Source of the DNA: Theobroma cacao
Lineage: Eukaryota; Streptophyta; Magnoliopsida; Malvales; Malvaceae
Length of the DNA stretch: 64,000 bases
Reading direction: 5' to 3'
Assembly (NCBI RefSeq): GCF_000208745.1
Contig: NC_030859.1
Span: 840,548 to 904,547, forward strand
In this document: piece by piece, positions 33,212 to 45,224 of the stretch
Layout: each line of letters opens with the position of its first letter
Numbering within the stretch: the first letter of the stretch is position 1
The notes under the pieces: generated by a model
What the model was told of the DNA's origin: nothing
Databases searched by the model: none
Seen by the model: the letters and a program-made list of their open reading frames with translations, nothing else
Program-made: the position numbers and the translations under genes

Positions 33212-35995
33212 TGTCAAACCCTGTCCTATAAAATAATTACGACGTCATTTACATGCTCAATAGAATGTTTGCATATTTAGAAAATTCGAAAAATCGTTAA
33301 AAAACGATATTGCCCCTAATTGTACCATTAAGTCGATTAAGCCTCGAACTAGTTCAAATAGAAATTTTAAGATGAAATTAAGAGTTTCACAATTCCGAGA
33401 TACTCAAAATGGTGATTCGGAGTTCAAGGATCAATTTGGAGTCAAATCGAAATTTTCACTATCTAAGGGTAAAATGGTCATTTGCCACCTAGGGATAAAA
33501 TGAGAATTTTTGAAAAGATTTTTTGGCCCCATTTGACTTATTAGAGTATGATTTGAGGTTTAGAAGTGAAAAATTTTAATTTCGATATAATTTGGAGTAC
33601 ATGGGTGAAATGATAATTTTACCACCCTAGGGGCAAAACGATAATTTTGCACCCCCAGAATACTTTTCCAGCACAAGGTCTTCACCCATCATCATTTTTG
33701 ACCATTGACTAATGTGTGGTGGAGATTTAAAGTTTAAAAGATAAGAATTTAAAAAATAGACCAATCATGGAATGCCATGTGGCAAGTTTAAATTATTATA
33801 TTATTTAACTATAAAAATCAGCCCACACCACCATTTTCTCTTCATTATGGCCGGCCATAGCAAGAACAAAGAGAGGAAAAAGAAGAACAAACCCTAGGTG
33901 GAAAGAAATTCAAGAGAAAAGTGTGGATTTTCAAGGAAATCAAATGGAAAAAGGTAAAATTTCTTAATTTTAGTTTATGAACTATTTTCCCTATGTATTT
34001 TCCCTTAATTTTCATGGTTGAAAAGCATGCTTTCATGGTGAATTCATGGCTGGTCAAAATGGGTATGGACAGAGAATGATCTTGGATTGGTTTGATTTTT
34101 AGGTATGTTAGTGTTTTTAGGTGATTAATGATGTGTAGCATGAAAACAAGTGAAGAAAACCACCAAAGGTTTGGCACCCATTAATAGCCAAATTCTCTAA
34201 GTGAATAATGAGGAAGAATGAGATGTTATTCTATGTGATTTGAATAAGAAATAATAGTTTTTGGTGTAGGAATTAATGAATTATGGAGAGAAAATTAAGT
34301 AGAAAAAATCACGGAGTTAGTGAACCATTGTTGGCCGAAAGTTCTAAGAAGAAAAGTGAGGATAAATTTTGCCTAATTGTGTGTTAATTAGTTGTGTTTG
34401 GTGAGTTGAGGGATTGGAAAAGAAATGGAGTAAGTTGGAGTGAAATTGGACGCATTGGCCAATTTATCGGATGAAAAATTGACTTAGGCCAATACCGGGT
34501 CTAGATGGCTACCTGTGCATTTTTCATTTCATATCATGCGTATATATCGAGCCTGAAATAGCTTATGACTGTTAGACACAATTTAATTGGAATATGTGTC
34601 ATGGATTATGGCTAAGTGGTGAGCCATTGGATAGGGTAAAGGATTGTACCAACGGACTGAAAATAGGAGTACATCGACTCCTAGAACTGTGAGTGGATAA
34701 TTTATCGTCTTAAATATCTAGAGTAATTATACTTATTTGATACTTTTATTGAATGGTGAGTTTAAATTATAAAATATTATGTTTTCTAATTAAAATATTT
34801 TTTTAATAAAAATGATATTTATACTGGTTTTAAAATCAAATATTGTTTTGGAAAAAATGAGTATATGGAGACTGTGTTGAATTTACAATTTTATATGTTA
34901 TTGAAATTTTGGCTTATGACACTATGGTAGCATGATGGCTAAATTTTTGGGGTTGGCATGAAATATATGAATAGTTTTGGATTGGTCTTGGTAGATTGGA
35001 TTAAATTTTATTCGCCATATTATGCTACTGGAAGTTTTATGGCTCTAGTGGTATATTAAATGGTCACTGCAGTAGTGGGGGTTTTCGTGGACTGCCTATG
35101 AGAGGGGCACGGTAACCCAATTATATATTTACCTCCGGAGGAGATGTTGGATGAAGTATCTCCTGAGGTAAGATTTGAGTGCACCTCACGTTCGGGCCAC
35201 CACGTGAGAGTGAGACTCACCCAACGCCAAGGAACGGCTGTGTGTCAGATGTGAAAACATGTTTATGGGTATGAGACATTTAACAGCCTTGGCGGTCTTA
35301 GTGGGATACCTTGACGAAGGTATTCGTAAGAATGATTTTGGCAGGGGCCAAGTTTAAGAAATTCATAAGCTAGGAAATTTTGACGAAAAGAAATTGTTTG
35401 GTATAGATTGAAACAAATTTTGCGTTATGAACATTATTGAAATATATCGTTTTTATATTGTCTCAATCTACTCGATTTTAAATGCTTTTGATGGTAATTG
35501 TTTACTCACTGGGATTATGTAATCTCACCCCTCTTCCTATCCATTTTTCAGGCTCAGGACAGTTTGTTGATAGTTAATTAAGACGAGAATTAATCTCGGA
35601 GCTGCATCCTAGAAAGTAAGGGTTCGTAGCCCTACAGCTTCTTGGTCAGTTGGGACCCACGTGTTACTATAAAAGTAATTTTATATTTCAGTTATCTGAT
35701 TTAAAGTATGTATGAACACATTTAGCTTTTACACTATGTTTTTGGCGGGTTTCGGTATTTTCGAAAAAAAATGACGAAAATGCCCCTATGAGCCAGAAAA
35801 TAATATTTTATTATTTTGATTTGGAAACGACTTATGATTTCTTGAAATGCGAGATTTAATAATTGTCGCTTACCAGGGAGATGCGGAAGCTGATGCTAAG
35901 CGTTGTGGGGTTCCAATCGACATTCGGGATAATAAGTGCCTATTAGGACGTCGCGGCTGTTGTCACAAGACAGATGAGAGTTCCAGGTCGTGACA
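33212..35995. mobile_element. Probable solo LTR, 2.78 kb
   Basis: Begins TGTCAAACC and ends GGTCGTGACA, giving TGTCA/TGACA terminal inverted repeats. It is flanked by ACTAT (33,207-33,211) and ATTAT (35,996-36,000), a 5-bp target duplication with one mismatch. There are no retroelement ORFs and no second LTR in the window, as expected after LTR-LTR recombination. Long LTRs of this size are typical of Ty3/gypsy elements, but the lineage is not determined. Confidence 0.65.
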
Positions 35996-36000
35996 ATTAT

Positions 36001-37330
36001 TTTTAAAAACGCCTTATGCTTCAGGCCCATTTATGAAAAGCACTCAAATACAAACTTGGGAACTCAAAATGAGTAGCCAACTTTCCTATCACTAATCCAA
36101 AGTAATAATAATCATTTATAAAAGAAATAATTTATTTCCTCCTCGTTTGTAAATGGAAGGATATTGTATCTTTCACCACTGATGAGAGATTTTCTCAAAT
36201 AAGTATGTTTGAAAAATACAGTGAGTATGCCTTTACCAGATTACCGGCCATCTTAACTCCTTCCAACAAAGCTTCCACTTCACTCATAAAACACACTGCT
36301 GGTTGCTGCAGTAAACTCTCATCCTCTGCCTTCTCCAACCCTTGGTCATCCCTGCAGACAACCTAGATGCTTGCAGGAGAGAGCGAAGCCTTAGAAGCCA
36401 CATATGTGAGGGACAATACACAAACAGTTGGAACAAAAGGGATCGCGAACATTTTCGTTTAATGCATGAATATATTGCTGGGGAGATTCCCAGATGTTCC
36501 AGCACATGAAATCTCTGTTAGGCTCGACCTTTGGATTACTGACTTGCACAGTAGCAGCATGGACTAGAAAAGGTCTGATATATTGAAGTTTCAAGTTTAA
36601 GTCTCATCATGAGTGAACTTGATCCAATTTTATGTTGAATTTGTCTAACTAAATATTGATTAGTTAATTGATTTACATATTTGGCTGATTTCTTATATTA
36701 TTTAATACTAATTATGATTATTATTTTGTATTTATAAATGTAAGTTCAAAGAAACAAAAATTTCCTATCACTATTCCAAAGTAATCCATTAAAAATAGCT
36801 TCAGTGAGAGATCTGAAAACTCAAGAAACTAGATGGGAAACTGAACTCACAGCGGTGCTATCTTACCTCCAAATTCATATAAAAATGGAGACTGAGATTT
36901 AAGATCCACACATGTTGCATCAGTTTGGATTTCCAGCCTTGTTTTGGTATTAAAAAGCACCATCATAATGAAACTAAATAGGAAACTCAACTGTTTTGTC
37001 CAATTTCGTTTTGTTGGTTGATTCATTCCGTCAGTCGGGTCATTCGATTTGATCCATTTTTACTCACCACTAACAATAACAATCCTAGTTACAATTTTAA
37101 AGAAAAATGCATTAATTAAAATAATAATGTTTCTTACAGTAAAAATTCAATTAAGCTTAATTATAAGTGAATATACAAGCACCCCGTACTCTAAACTTGT
37201 AGCCTAATTCTTCCTTCTTCTTTATTTAGATACAAGGACTTCATAGGTTGAAGATAATTTGAATCTTTAAATGTTTAGTCTCATTTCACTACATAGCTGA
37301 TATAAGATATATGACTCCTCTCTGGGATTA
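36001..37330. other. Intergenic, shared spacer interrupted by unique DNA
   Basis: Spacer homologous to 14,760-15,410, split by a unique part at about 36,120-36,750. Minus-strand ORFs at 36,284-36,594 are unrecognised and unsupported. Confidence 0.4.
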
Positions 37331-38456
37331 TCACACACTACAACCACGACCAAGCAGTTCATTGAATAAATGGGAAGCAAATGAAATTGCCCTGTACAGT
37401 TGGTGGAGCCTTTGGCATGCGTCATATATGAGCTTGACAAGGAAGAGGGTCCAAATGAGAAGAGTGAAGTACCCAAGACCAGGGACAAGTATCAGTAGGA
37501 GTAAAACCGTAGCAAGACTCCGGAGTAGGAGACTGATATTGCTTATGATAGCATGGTGATATGAGTTGGCGCGGGTTTCAAGTTTAGTTTCCATTGCCCA
37601 AGCTACGGCGTACAAAAGCGTGGTGATGACAAATTTGGACAGGATCGCACAGTGGGTCTCGAATGGAGCCGCAGTAGTATTCATGGAAGCAAATTTGAGT
37701 GGCAGGAAAGCGAGGGATGCAGCTATTAATAAGCCCAAAATAGCATGCTTGTGGTGGGTGGCTGTCCTAATGTTGCTGCAATAAGGCGAAAAAGGCTTTT
37801 TTTTAGTCCACAAAACACCCATTAAAATATCAAATCCCACTGGATAAGTAAGTTTTATAAATCTACAGCAAAAGAAGAAGAAAAAGAGGTCACAGTGTTA
37901 ACCTTGAAGTAATATATGGAATGCTCTCTTCATTATGGAGATCACAGCGACCAAGCAATTGGTTCAAGAAGTCAGAGACAGATGAAATTGTGTTACAACT
38001 GATAGAGCTTTCGCCATGCGTCATATGTTAGTTTACCAAAGCAAATGGTCCAAACGAGAAGAATGAGCCGCCCCAGATAACCGTGGAAAAGGATCAATGC
38101 AAGTAAAGCCGGGGCTAGACTTCCGGATAGGAGAGTGATATATTTACTGATGATTTCATGGGAAAATGAAGTGTGGAAATTTGTGGCGTATTCAAGTTTG
38201 GTGATGATAAACATGGTCATGATAACACTGTGGGTCTCAAATGGAGAGGGAATGTTAGGAATTTCAGGTTCATGAGGGGGAGGAATATAGTTACCAGAAA
38301 GATGCAAATAGCAAGTGTATAGTTGGCTGAGCTGCTGCTGTTGCTGCTGCAAAGGGAAAAAAAAAGGCATTATTTTTTGGGTCTAAGAAACATGCATTAA
38401 AGGATACAAACATGGAGAGATGCCAACCTTAAGGAAAGATTACAGGAAGGAGACAT
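37331..38456 (-). pseudogene. Two-unit membrane gene with broken unit B
   Basis: Exon 1 at 38,428-38,456 (MSPSCNLSL, intact donor) and unit A exon 3 at 37,331-37,775 (open, GCSV end) are preserved. Unit B (37,903-38,346) has lost 7 bp near 38,258 (after AAATTCCT) and 2 bp near 37,995. The first loss brings a stop soon after PFETH should appear, so the spliced frame fails. The two losses plus a 3-nt acceptor difference leave a 444-nt exon, so length alone hides the damage. Skipping exon 2 would restore a one-unit frame, because exon 1 and exon 3 are phase-compatible. Confidence 0.6.
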
Positions 38457-40186
38457 TCTTTTGCCTCGTTGATTTAGCGAGTTTTGCTGGAACAAGGTGG
38501 GGAGAGTTCTACGGGCCGCTTTTAAAGGTAAATTTTCACCCAGCTTACATTTTCTTACCCTACAAGCAAATAATTGAACTATTGTATTCAAATTTTGTGT
38601 AGTATGTACCTAGTCAACCAAAATACTATCCACTCCAGTCATACCAACCCCAATGTATTAGAATATTCCAATGAATTAAATTCTCTTCATTCTAGAAACA
38701 TACGGGTGCATGCCTATCCATACCATCTTTCAAACATTGCATTGAAAAATGTTTCCTTCCGCAGAATGCAACCCTACAAGGATTGTAAACACGCGGTTCT
38801 TGGCACCTTCTTTTCAACCATCGTTGCGTTAAAAAATATCATGGGGTTAAATCAGAGCTCTTTAATGGAATCATGGGGTTAGCACAAAATACGCAAAAAA
38901 AAAAAAAAAAAAAAAAGGAAAAGTTATCTGGTTTGGGTTTGAAGTCTAAAAGGGTATGTGGTGGCTTGATGCTTTTTCTATGGGTGGAAATATTTTCTTA
39001 ACCAAATGGCCTACCGGAAATGTAAGTAGCCATAGACACGAAATTTAGAGGGATCCTTCCTAAGGGAGGAAATATTTTTTTTTTCAAATGACCAAGAAAA
39101 AATGTAAGATAGATTGACGCAAATTTGGACTGACTTTTTTCTAAGGAAGGAAATAATTTTATAATCAAAAGGCGTAAGAAAAATGTAGATGTATCATATA
39201 AAGACAAGATTTAAAGTGGCTTTTTTCTACGGAGGAAATATTTTTTAATCAAATGGAAGCTTCCTTGAAATTATCTAAAGAAATGTAGGACTAATGCCAT
39301 TTGCTTTCCACGCGGGAAATATTATTTAATCATATATTTATTGCAGAATAAAAATTACTTTGTGTACATATACAGCCACTATACAAAAACAAAGCTTCAG
39401 CTGTAGGCTATCCGTGCATAATAAAGACGGAATAAGTTGTGTCTGCTGTTAATATTCTTAACGTATCTGTTATTTCCCATAGGTTTTTCAAATCAAATTT
39501 CCACCAATCTTTTTTTTTTTTTTTTGAAAAGCAATTTCCACTAATCTTTTGGGCCAAAACTAGCACTAAATTTTAACAAACGGGCATTTTTGCTTTTGGC
39601 TCAACCAAGAAAATGGAAAATAATATATTAATAAAAGTTAGGAGTAAAAGATAGTTGAGGAAAACTCTCAGAGCTTACAACTGAAAAACTGGAGCACAAC
39701 AAAGTTGCCAAAAGCTGGCTGGAAAAAAGAACAGCACAACCACATAGGCACAGAAGGCTGGGATAACCGAATACTGCTGAAGCAAAAGAGAAGGAGTTGG
39801 CTGCCAAAACCGGTCAGGACTTGCTGCCTAGATGGCACCATAAATGCGATGGAAACCAAAACAGGGAATCATAAAAGCAGGGGCAGCATATATGAAGGGA
39901 TCTCACAATCATCAAAAAGCAGTCATCAGTCACCATAAAGAACCACGAAGGGGATGAGAGCATAGGCATTTCAGAGCTCACGGTAAAGGTAAAAGCAAGC
40001 ATGAATCTTCAAAGACCAACCGTTACCACAGCGCAGTGAACATAGAGCTTGGGTCAGCCCCAAGTTTGGCAAGGGAGTCAGCTTAGGAATTAACTTCTCT
40101 TAAGACATGGACATGCGAAACATTACCAAAGAACGGGAGAGGTAGTCAATTTCATTGAAGACACTTCCTTGCAGGAAATGTGATCA
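38457..40186. other. Upstream flank, poly-A and minisatellite
   Basis: Flank copy (38,510-38,880), an A-run of about 23 nt near 38,900, minisatellite units (38,960-39,270) and the repeated non-coding stretch 39,600-40,160. No gene supported. Confidence 0.5.
38960..39270. repeat. Dispersed minisatellite, about 80-bp unit
   Basis: About four diverged copies, one unit fewer than at 17,440-17,800, so copy number changed after the block duplication. Confidence 0.7.
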
Positions 40187-40720
40187 TCACACATCTGAGA
40201 AAGCTAAAAGGCACTGTTGAAGCAATTCATTCGAAAGAACGAAGAACAGATGATGCGTTGCTAATACATATATGCATACATACATACACTTTAAATACTC
40301 AGTTTTCTTTTTCGACTTTTCTTCTTTTGCTGCTACTTCTGTTCTTTCCTCGAAATTAATCCGTTTTTCAAATGGCCGCAGATTTGCCCAGAATTCCTTG
40401 CCCAATAGCTTGACGCGTCTCTGCACTTGGATTCTATACAAACCTTCCACTTTAGTATCCTTGTAGAACTCGACTCTATCACCTGGGCGAAGACTTGTAT
40501 ACCTAACAAATTTAAGCCAACCTTCGCAGAAAACTGGTTTCTGGTAGCCCTCCCTGCGAACGCGGCATTTAAAGTGCCATGCTTTTCCATTTTCATCCTC
40601 AACTTGAACAGACGTAGAATGACATTTATCGAACCTGAAATGGTTCAAACATTGAGTTGGAATCGACAACCTCTTCTTCAAGTCAGTGTCTGTGAGCTGT
40701 TTTGAGAATATCTTCTCCAT
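40187..40720 (-). CDS. Single B3-domain protein, copy 2b, with C-terminal extension
   Basis: Duplicate of 18,812-19,219 from ATG 40,720 (MEKIFSKQLTDTDLKKRL), 177 aa. The B3 blocks VEDENGKAW, EGWLKFVR, GDRVEFYKD and KLLGKEFW are intact. The TAG of copy 2a is TCG here, and the later stop of copies 1a/1b is GAG here, so the frame runs about 43 residues into former 3' sequence (KKKTEYLKCMYVCIYV..), giving an unusual hydrophobic tail. Confidence 0.75.
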   Translation of the reverse strand: MEKIFSKQLTDTDLKKRLSIPTQCLNHFRFDKCHSTSVQVEDENGKAWHFKCRVRREGYQKPVFCEGWLKFVRYTSLRPGDRVEFYKDTKVEGLYRIQVQRRVKLLGKEFWANLRPFEKRINFEERTEVAAKEEKSKKKTEYLKCMYVCIYVLATHHLFFVLSNELLQQCLLAFSDV

Positions 40721-42610
40721 ATATTCGTAGCTCGAGGATTAAGAAGATGAATGCAATTTTCTTTTGGAAAATGATATTTGGCCGTACTGCTGTTTCAGAG
40801 GAGACTTTTTCAACGTATTACGACTGCCACTAGATTCTAATAAAAAATATTTTATTGGATAACCATGCAAGAAACTTTGACAGGTTTCTTTTCCCTTAAT
40901 AAAATACTTCCACAGTTTGAATCGACTTATTTTTTATTAAATATGAGGTGAGTTGAATTTAAAAATTTAAGTTCATAGGATCTAAATTAGAGTTAACTCA
41001 TCTAATTAGTGGGCTAGGGTGAGTTGAGGTGGGCAATTTTGTAGATAAAAAAAATAATTTTAATTAATTTAATAATTTTATATATTTAATTATATAAAAT
41101 TAATAATTTAATTATTAATAGTATTACTTATTTTATATATTTCAATATTTTTAATCTTTACTTATCAAATTAACAATTTTAGTTTAGATTAAAATTTATT
41201 ATCTCTTTTTTATGGTAATGAATATTAAATGATAAATTAATAATAATTCATACATTGAGATATCGTTGTAGTCTAAATAAGATTTAAATATTTTACTTAA
41301 GGATAAGGATTGAGGGGATATAAATGAGTCTTGAAGTTTTTATTATTTAGTTATATACTTATGTTTATGGGATGGTAGTTTGTGTTAAAAATTTAAATTT
41401 TATTTATGTAATTTATTTATTTATATTTGATGTAATTTATTTGTTTGTAACATGTTTTTATATTCAATTTATGGATTAAATTATAAAATAATTTTATTAA
41501 TAAAAAATATATTAAATAGAATTATAAAAATAATTTTTTTAAAAAAAAAATTGACTTGAACCCTGGACTAACAAGAAGTGAGCTGAATTAGAGGTTTGAT
41601 GACCCATGTAAAAAATAAACTGACCCGACCCAACTCATATTTTCCCGATCTATAAAAATTTGGGTCGAACTAGATCAAGCTCTACCAACCACCCATGTCC
41701 CTTTGAATTTGAGCTCTCCCCAAGTTCACAAGCCCATCTGCTGATTATCTGGAAAAGCCCAACCTAGCCCAATATAAAAGCAAATTACACATTGCTGTAC
41801 CTTGATCAATAAAATTATATTTCCATTTATAAACCATATATTTGTTTAGTATTTACACGTACATAGATTCGCAAATGAAATATTTAAATTACTTAAATAT
41901 AATTATCTTAAAATTATAATGTGATATTAATATATTTATGAAATGTTCTTTCTTTATGTTTGAATTTATGGCATATGGGCTTGGATATATAGACAGCTTC
42001 CTAGATATGTTTTCAAATATCATAATCAGGATGTTAAATTAATAATTTTATTAAAAAAATATAATTAATTTCTGTTTTCCAGATCTTGCATTACATCCTT
42101 ATCACTCGAGTTTTGGTTTGTACAAATAATAACTATCATTTCTCCTTTATCATATTTAATTCATTGAAATGATTTTTCTTTTAAAACGTTATTCTTGATA
42201 TATACTATTTCGAAATTTAATACATTTTGAATCATTTTCGAAATAGTTAATACAGTTATTTCCTCACGGATATGTTAATCTCATGCATGCATTTTCTAGA
42301 TTGAAATTAATCCATTCGTTACCATTAAATCTTATCCAAAGAAGTGAAAGAAACCTGAAAATTAGACCAAAAAGAGGTGTTGCTATGAATAGTCTAAGGA
42401 CATGAACCACCAGCTTCTTTTCCAGTTGAAGAACTAAAGAAAACAGAAAGATAAAGAAAAAAACAAAAGAATCATCAGTTAATAAAGGGAAAATTATAAC
42501 AAAATTCCCACTCAATTAATTGTATTAACATACAAGAAACTAGTTGTTTATTCATCTTTACTACAAGAAGAGGAAGAAAGAACAATGGGAATTACAAATT
42601 AATTCTTTGG
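40721..42610. other. Intergenic spacer between two B3 genes, with insertion
   Basis: As 19,220-20,353, plus an AT-rich insertion at about 40,920-41,685. No gene. Confidence 0.5.
40920..41685. mobile_element. Insertion of about 765 bp absent from the sister block
   Basis: Defined by comparison with 19,400-19,440, where the flanks meet directly. AT-rich, non-coding, with a GACCCGACCCAACTCAT-like GC-richer end. No clear inverted repeats or target duplication could be read, so the class is unknown. Confidence 0.45.
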
Positions 42611-42964
42611 CTAAGACTCAAGCCAGACATCTTCACCAAACAACTTGAAGACTTTCTTCATGGTTTTGATTTTGTACGAGGAACCGCCTCCACCATCCTT
42701 GTACAACACAACCTTATCTCCAACTCGAAGTCTTTTGTCCTTAACGAACCGACGCCACCCTTTGGAAACGACAGGCTTCGGGTGGAAATCTTTCTTCCTG
42801 GTGGAGCAACGGAAGTGCCACTTCTGCCCAGCAACGTCCTCGACATGGAAATCAGCAGCACGTGCTTCGTCGTCGAACTCGAACGCCCACAAAATCTCCG
42901 ACGGAACCGCCAGCCTGTGTTCGATGTCGGTCGGAGACAGAACCTTGGAGAACAGTTGCTTCAT
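42611..42964 (-). CDS. Single B3-domain protein, copy 3b
   Basis: Duplicate of 20,354-20,707: 117 aa from ATG 42,964 (MKQLFSKVLSPTDIEHRL), with blocks SKGWRRFVKDKRLRVGDKV and FKLFGEDVW. An in-frame ATG at 43,033 exists, but the conserved Met is preferred. It differs from copy 3a by a few conservative changes (KAR to EAR, EEV to EDV), which suggests the protein is maintained. Confidence 0.8.
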   Translation of the reverse strand: MKQLFSKVLSPTDIEHRLAVPSEILWAFEFDDEARAADFHVEDVAGQKWHFRCSTRKKDFHPKPVVSKGWRRFVKDKRLRVGDKVVLYKDGGGGSSYKIKTMKKVFKLFGEDVWLES

Positions 42965-44629
42965 TGTTAGCTGCAAAAGTCTTTGGAACGAAAAGGGTTT
43001 TGTTAGAAATAAAAAGCACCTTAATTCCTGCATATAGTCATGTCAAATATATGTAGCTTCTTTGGGTCTTTTATGATATTAATTTGATCCTCTTTTTCTT
43101 TTTTCTTTTATTGACTTGGTTTATTTTGTAGACTTTTGCACATAATTGACTCCTCGAGAGTCTAGAGTAATATATGTCATTTTTTTAACAAAAATTGTAT
43201 ATTCAATATTAACATACATGAAATATTCAACATAATTCACTTGATTGAGTCAATCTCGATTTTTCGTTATTAAACTTTAATTCATATGAAATTCAAAAAT
43301 ACAAAATAAGTTCTTAAGGTACAAAAGTTTTAATCTAATAGGTGGATGTCAAAAATTAACATTCTTCATCATTAAGATTAATGAATTTATCAATTGAATC
43401 AATTTCGATATTACATTATTAAAACTTTTAATCATTACAAAATTCAAAAGTTCAAAACAAGTCTTCGAATACAAAAGTTTTAACCTAATAAATAGATGCC
43501 GAAGACTAAAGCCTTTCCCTTTGTTCAAAAGGGTAGGTTTCTTGTGGGTCTATGGGTCACTTTACTTGGAAAACATATGTCAAACTTAACTTGTTTTTCC
43601 TTCCAAGGACCACTTTCTCGTTGGAGCTTTGTCTCCTTTTTTCCTTGTCCGTTTGCCATTTTAATTTTCGTTGAAGTGATCGTATAATGCTTTACTTCAA
43701 CCTTTTGTGGGTCCGAAATGCACTTTGGAAATATAGGTTCGTAAAAAATATTACTAGTTGTTTGAATTTTGGTGGAAGAAAGCAGCACCGATTACTTCGA
43801 ATCTATCTCGACTCCTTTGGAAAGTTGGTGCAATTTCATCCAATGATAGGAGACAAGTACAATTTTTGAGGGCCCTTTTGCGTTGACAATGGGATCATTT
43901 TCTAATCTCGAATTATTTTCAAAATTTGACGGATAAAATTAAATTGTTACGTTCAAGAAAAATTCAAATTTTTAAAAATTTAAAATTTATTTATTTTTAA
44001 ATTTTAGAATTGTTTGTTATAAATGTTATACTTAAGTCATTAATTTAATGTATTTTATTGTTCAAAGAGTCGAATCTTGATCTCGGTATAAAATTTAAGA
44101 ATAATTTTTCATGTTTTTTCTTTTTAGGTCATGGATAAGAAAAAAATTAAAAATTTTGAATATTATGAGAATGATGAGTCGATTTAAATGTTTTTTTTCT
44201 TAAAATTACTTCTTGAGGGAGGAGGCACGTAATGTATGGAAAAAGTGTTTCAAGGAATATGAAACATGTTCCCACACAAAAGATTTAGATGTATCCATAG
44301 AAAATTGGAAAGCAACAATGTTTCCCATTGGGCGAAATCGAATCAAGCATTTTTGGCCTGTGCGCTTCAAATTCAAGTTCCTCTAGGCTTATTCAGTCGG
44401 AATTGAACTTACTATATAAATATATAAACTTTACAAGAATCAACTGAACTAAATTTAATCAAACTCATGATGGATTCTGCAAGAAGCAACCATTAAATGG
44501 TTCAAAGCTCAGTCCTTTTCTACAAATCCTGTTCATCTTTGGTACTTCATCCTTCAATTTCAAGTGAGACAGGTTTGATTTCCATGAGATGTTGGAGATC
44601 ATGAACCTGGAAGAGAACTCTGCACTGCT
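42965..44629. other. Boundary between the accessory locus and conserved genes
   Basis: The duplicated homology fades by about 43,400-43,500, after which unique AT-rich DNA leads to the GDSL esterase. Short ORFs at 43,496-43,869 are not convincing. Confidence 0.5.
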
Positions 44630-45192
44630 CTAGTCCCATTGAATCGCCCGGTGAAATGTCCATTCAGACGGATTCAATGTGGTTTTCCCATCAGCAGCAA
44701 CAAGATCATAAGGTGAGTCCTCTGAGAATTCAGTTGGCATGGCCTTCCAGTGCAGAGATGGCTGCCACTCGGCTTCTTTGAGTACTTTTAGTATCTCGGC
44801 CACTACAATCTTGCTCCCCTCAGCAGATAGATGAACCCCATCTCTGATCAAAGGCATAAACTTTAGAACACAAGTGAAATAGCAATGGTAGCAAAACTTC
44901 CATGTCAGATTCCCATACAGGAAATGTCATTGTCACAGCAAGAGGTATCACTAGTTCCCTATAGTATCCTACCCCAAAAGGCAAACAAGTTCCTGAAGTA
45001 GCTGGCAGGATGGGGAAAAAGGCAGACAGAAGTTATATGAAGAGACCTAAGTGGAGTATGAAGCACATGGTTGATTCACAAATAAAGCCAATGAACTTTC
45101 GAAATGTGATTGTGTCAAAAGAAGATGAGATTCGGAAATCATAGCCGAGCAAAACTTACGTGAAGCAATCAGCTGTCCAGTTATCTCTTCGT

Positions 45193-45224
<32 letters not shown>

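Larger units (their letters stand above)
36750..43400 (+). repeat. Direct segmental duplicate of about 14,700-21,100
   Basis: Same order in both: spacer, unit A, unit B, first exon, flank, minisatellite, B3 copy 2, spacer, B3 copy 3. The offset grows from about 21.9 to 22.3 kb because of indels, chiefly the insert at 40,920-41,685 and a deletion of about 0.4 kb in the flank near 38,840. Confidence 0.85.
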
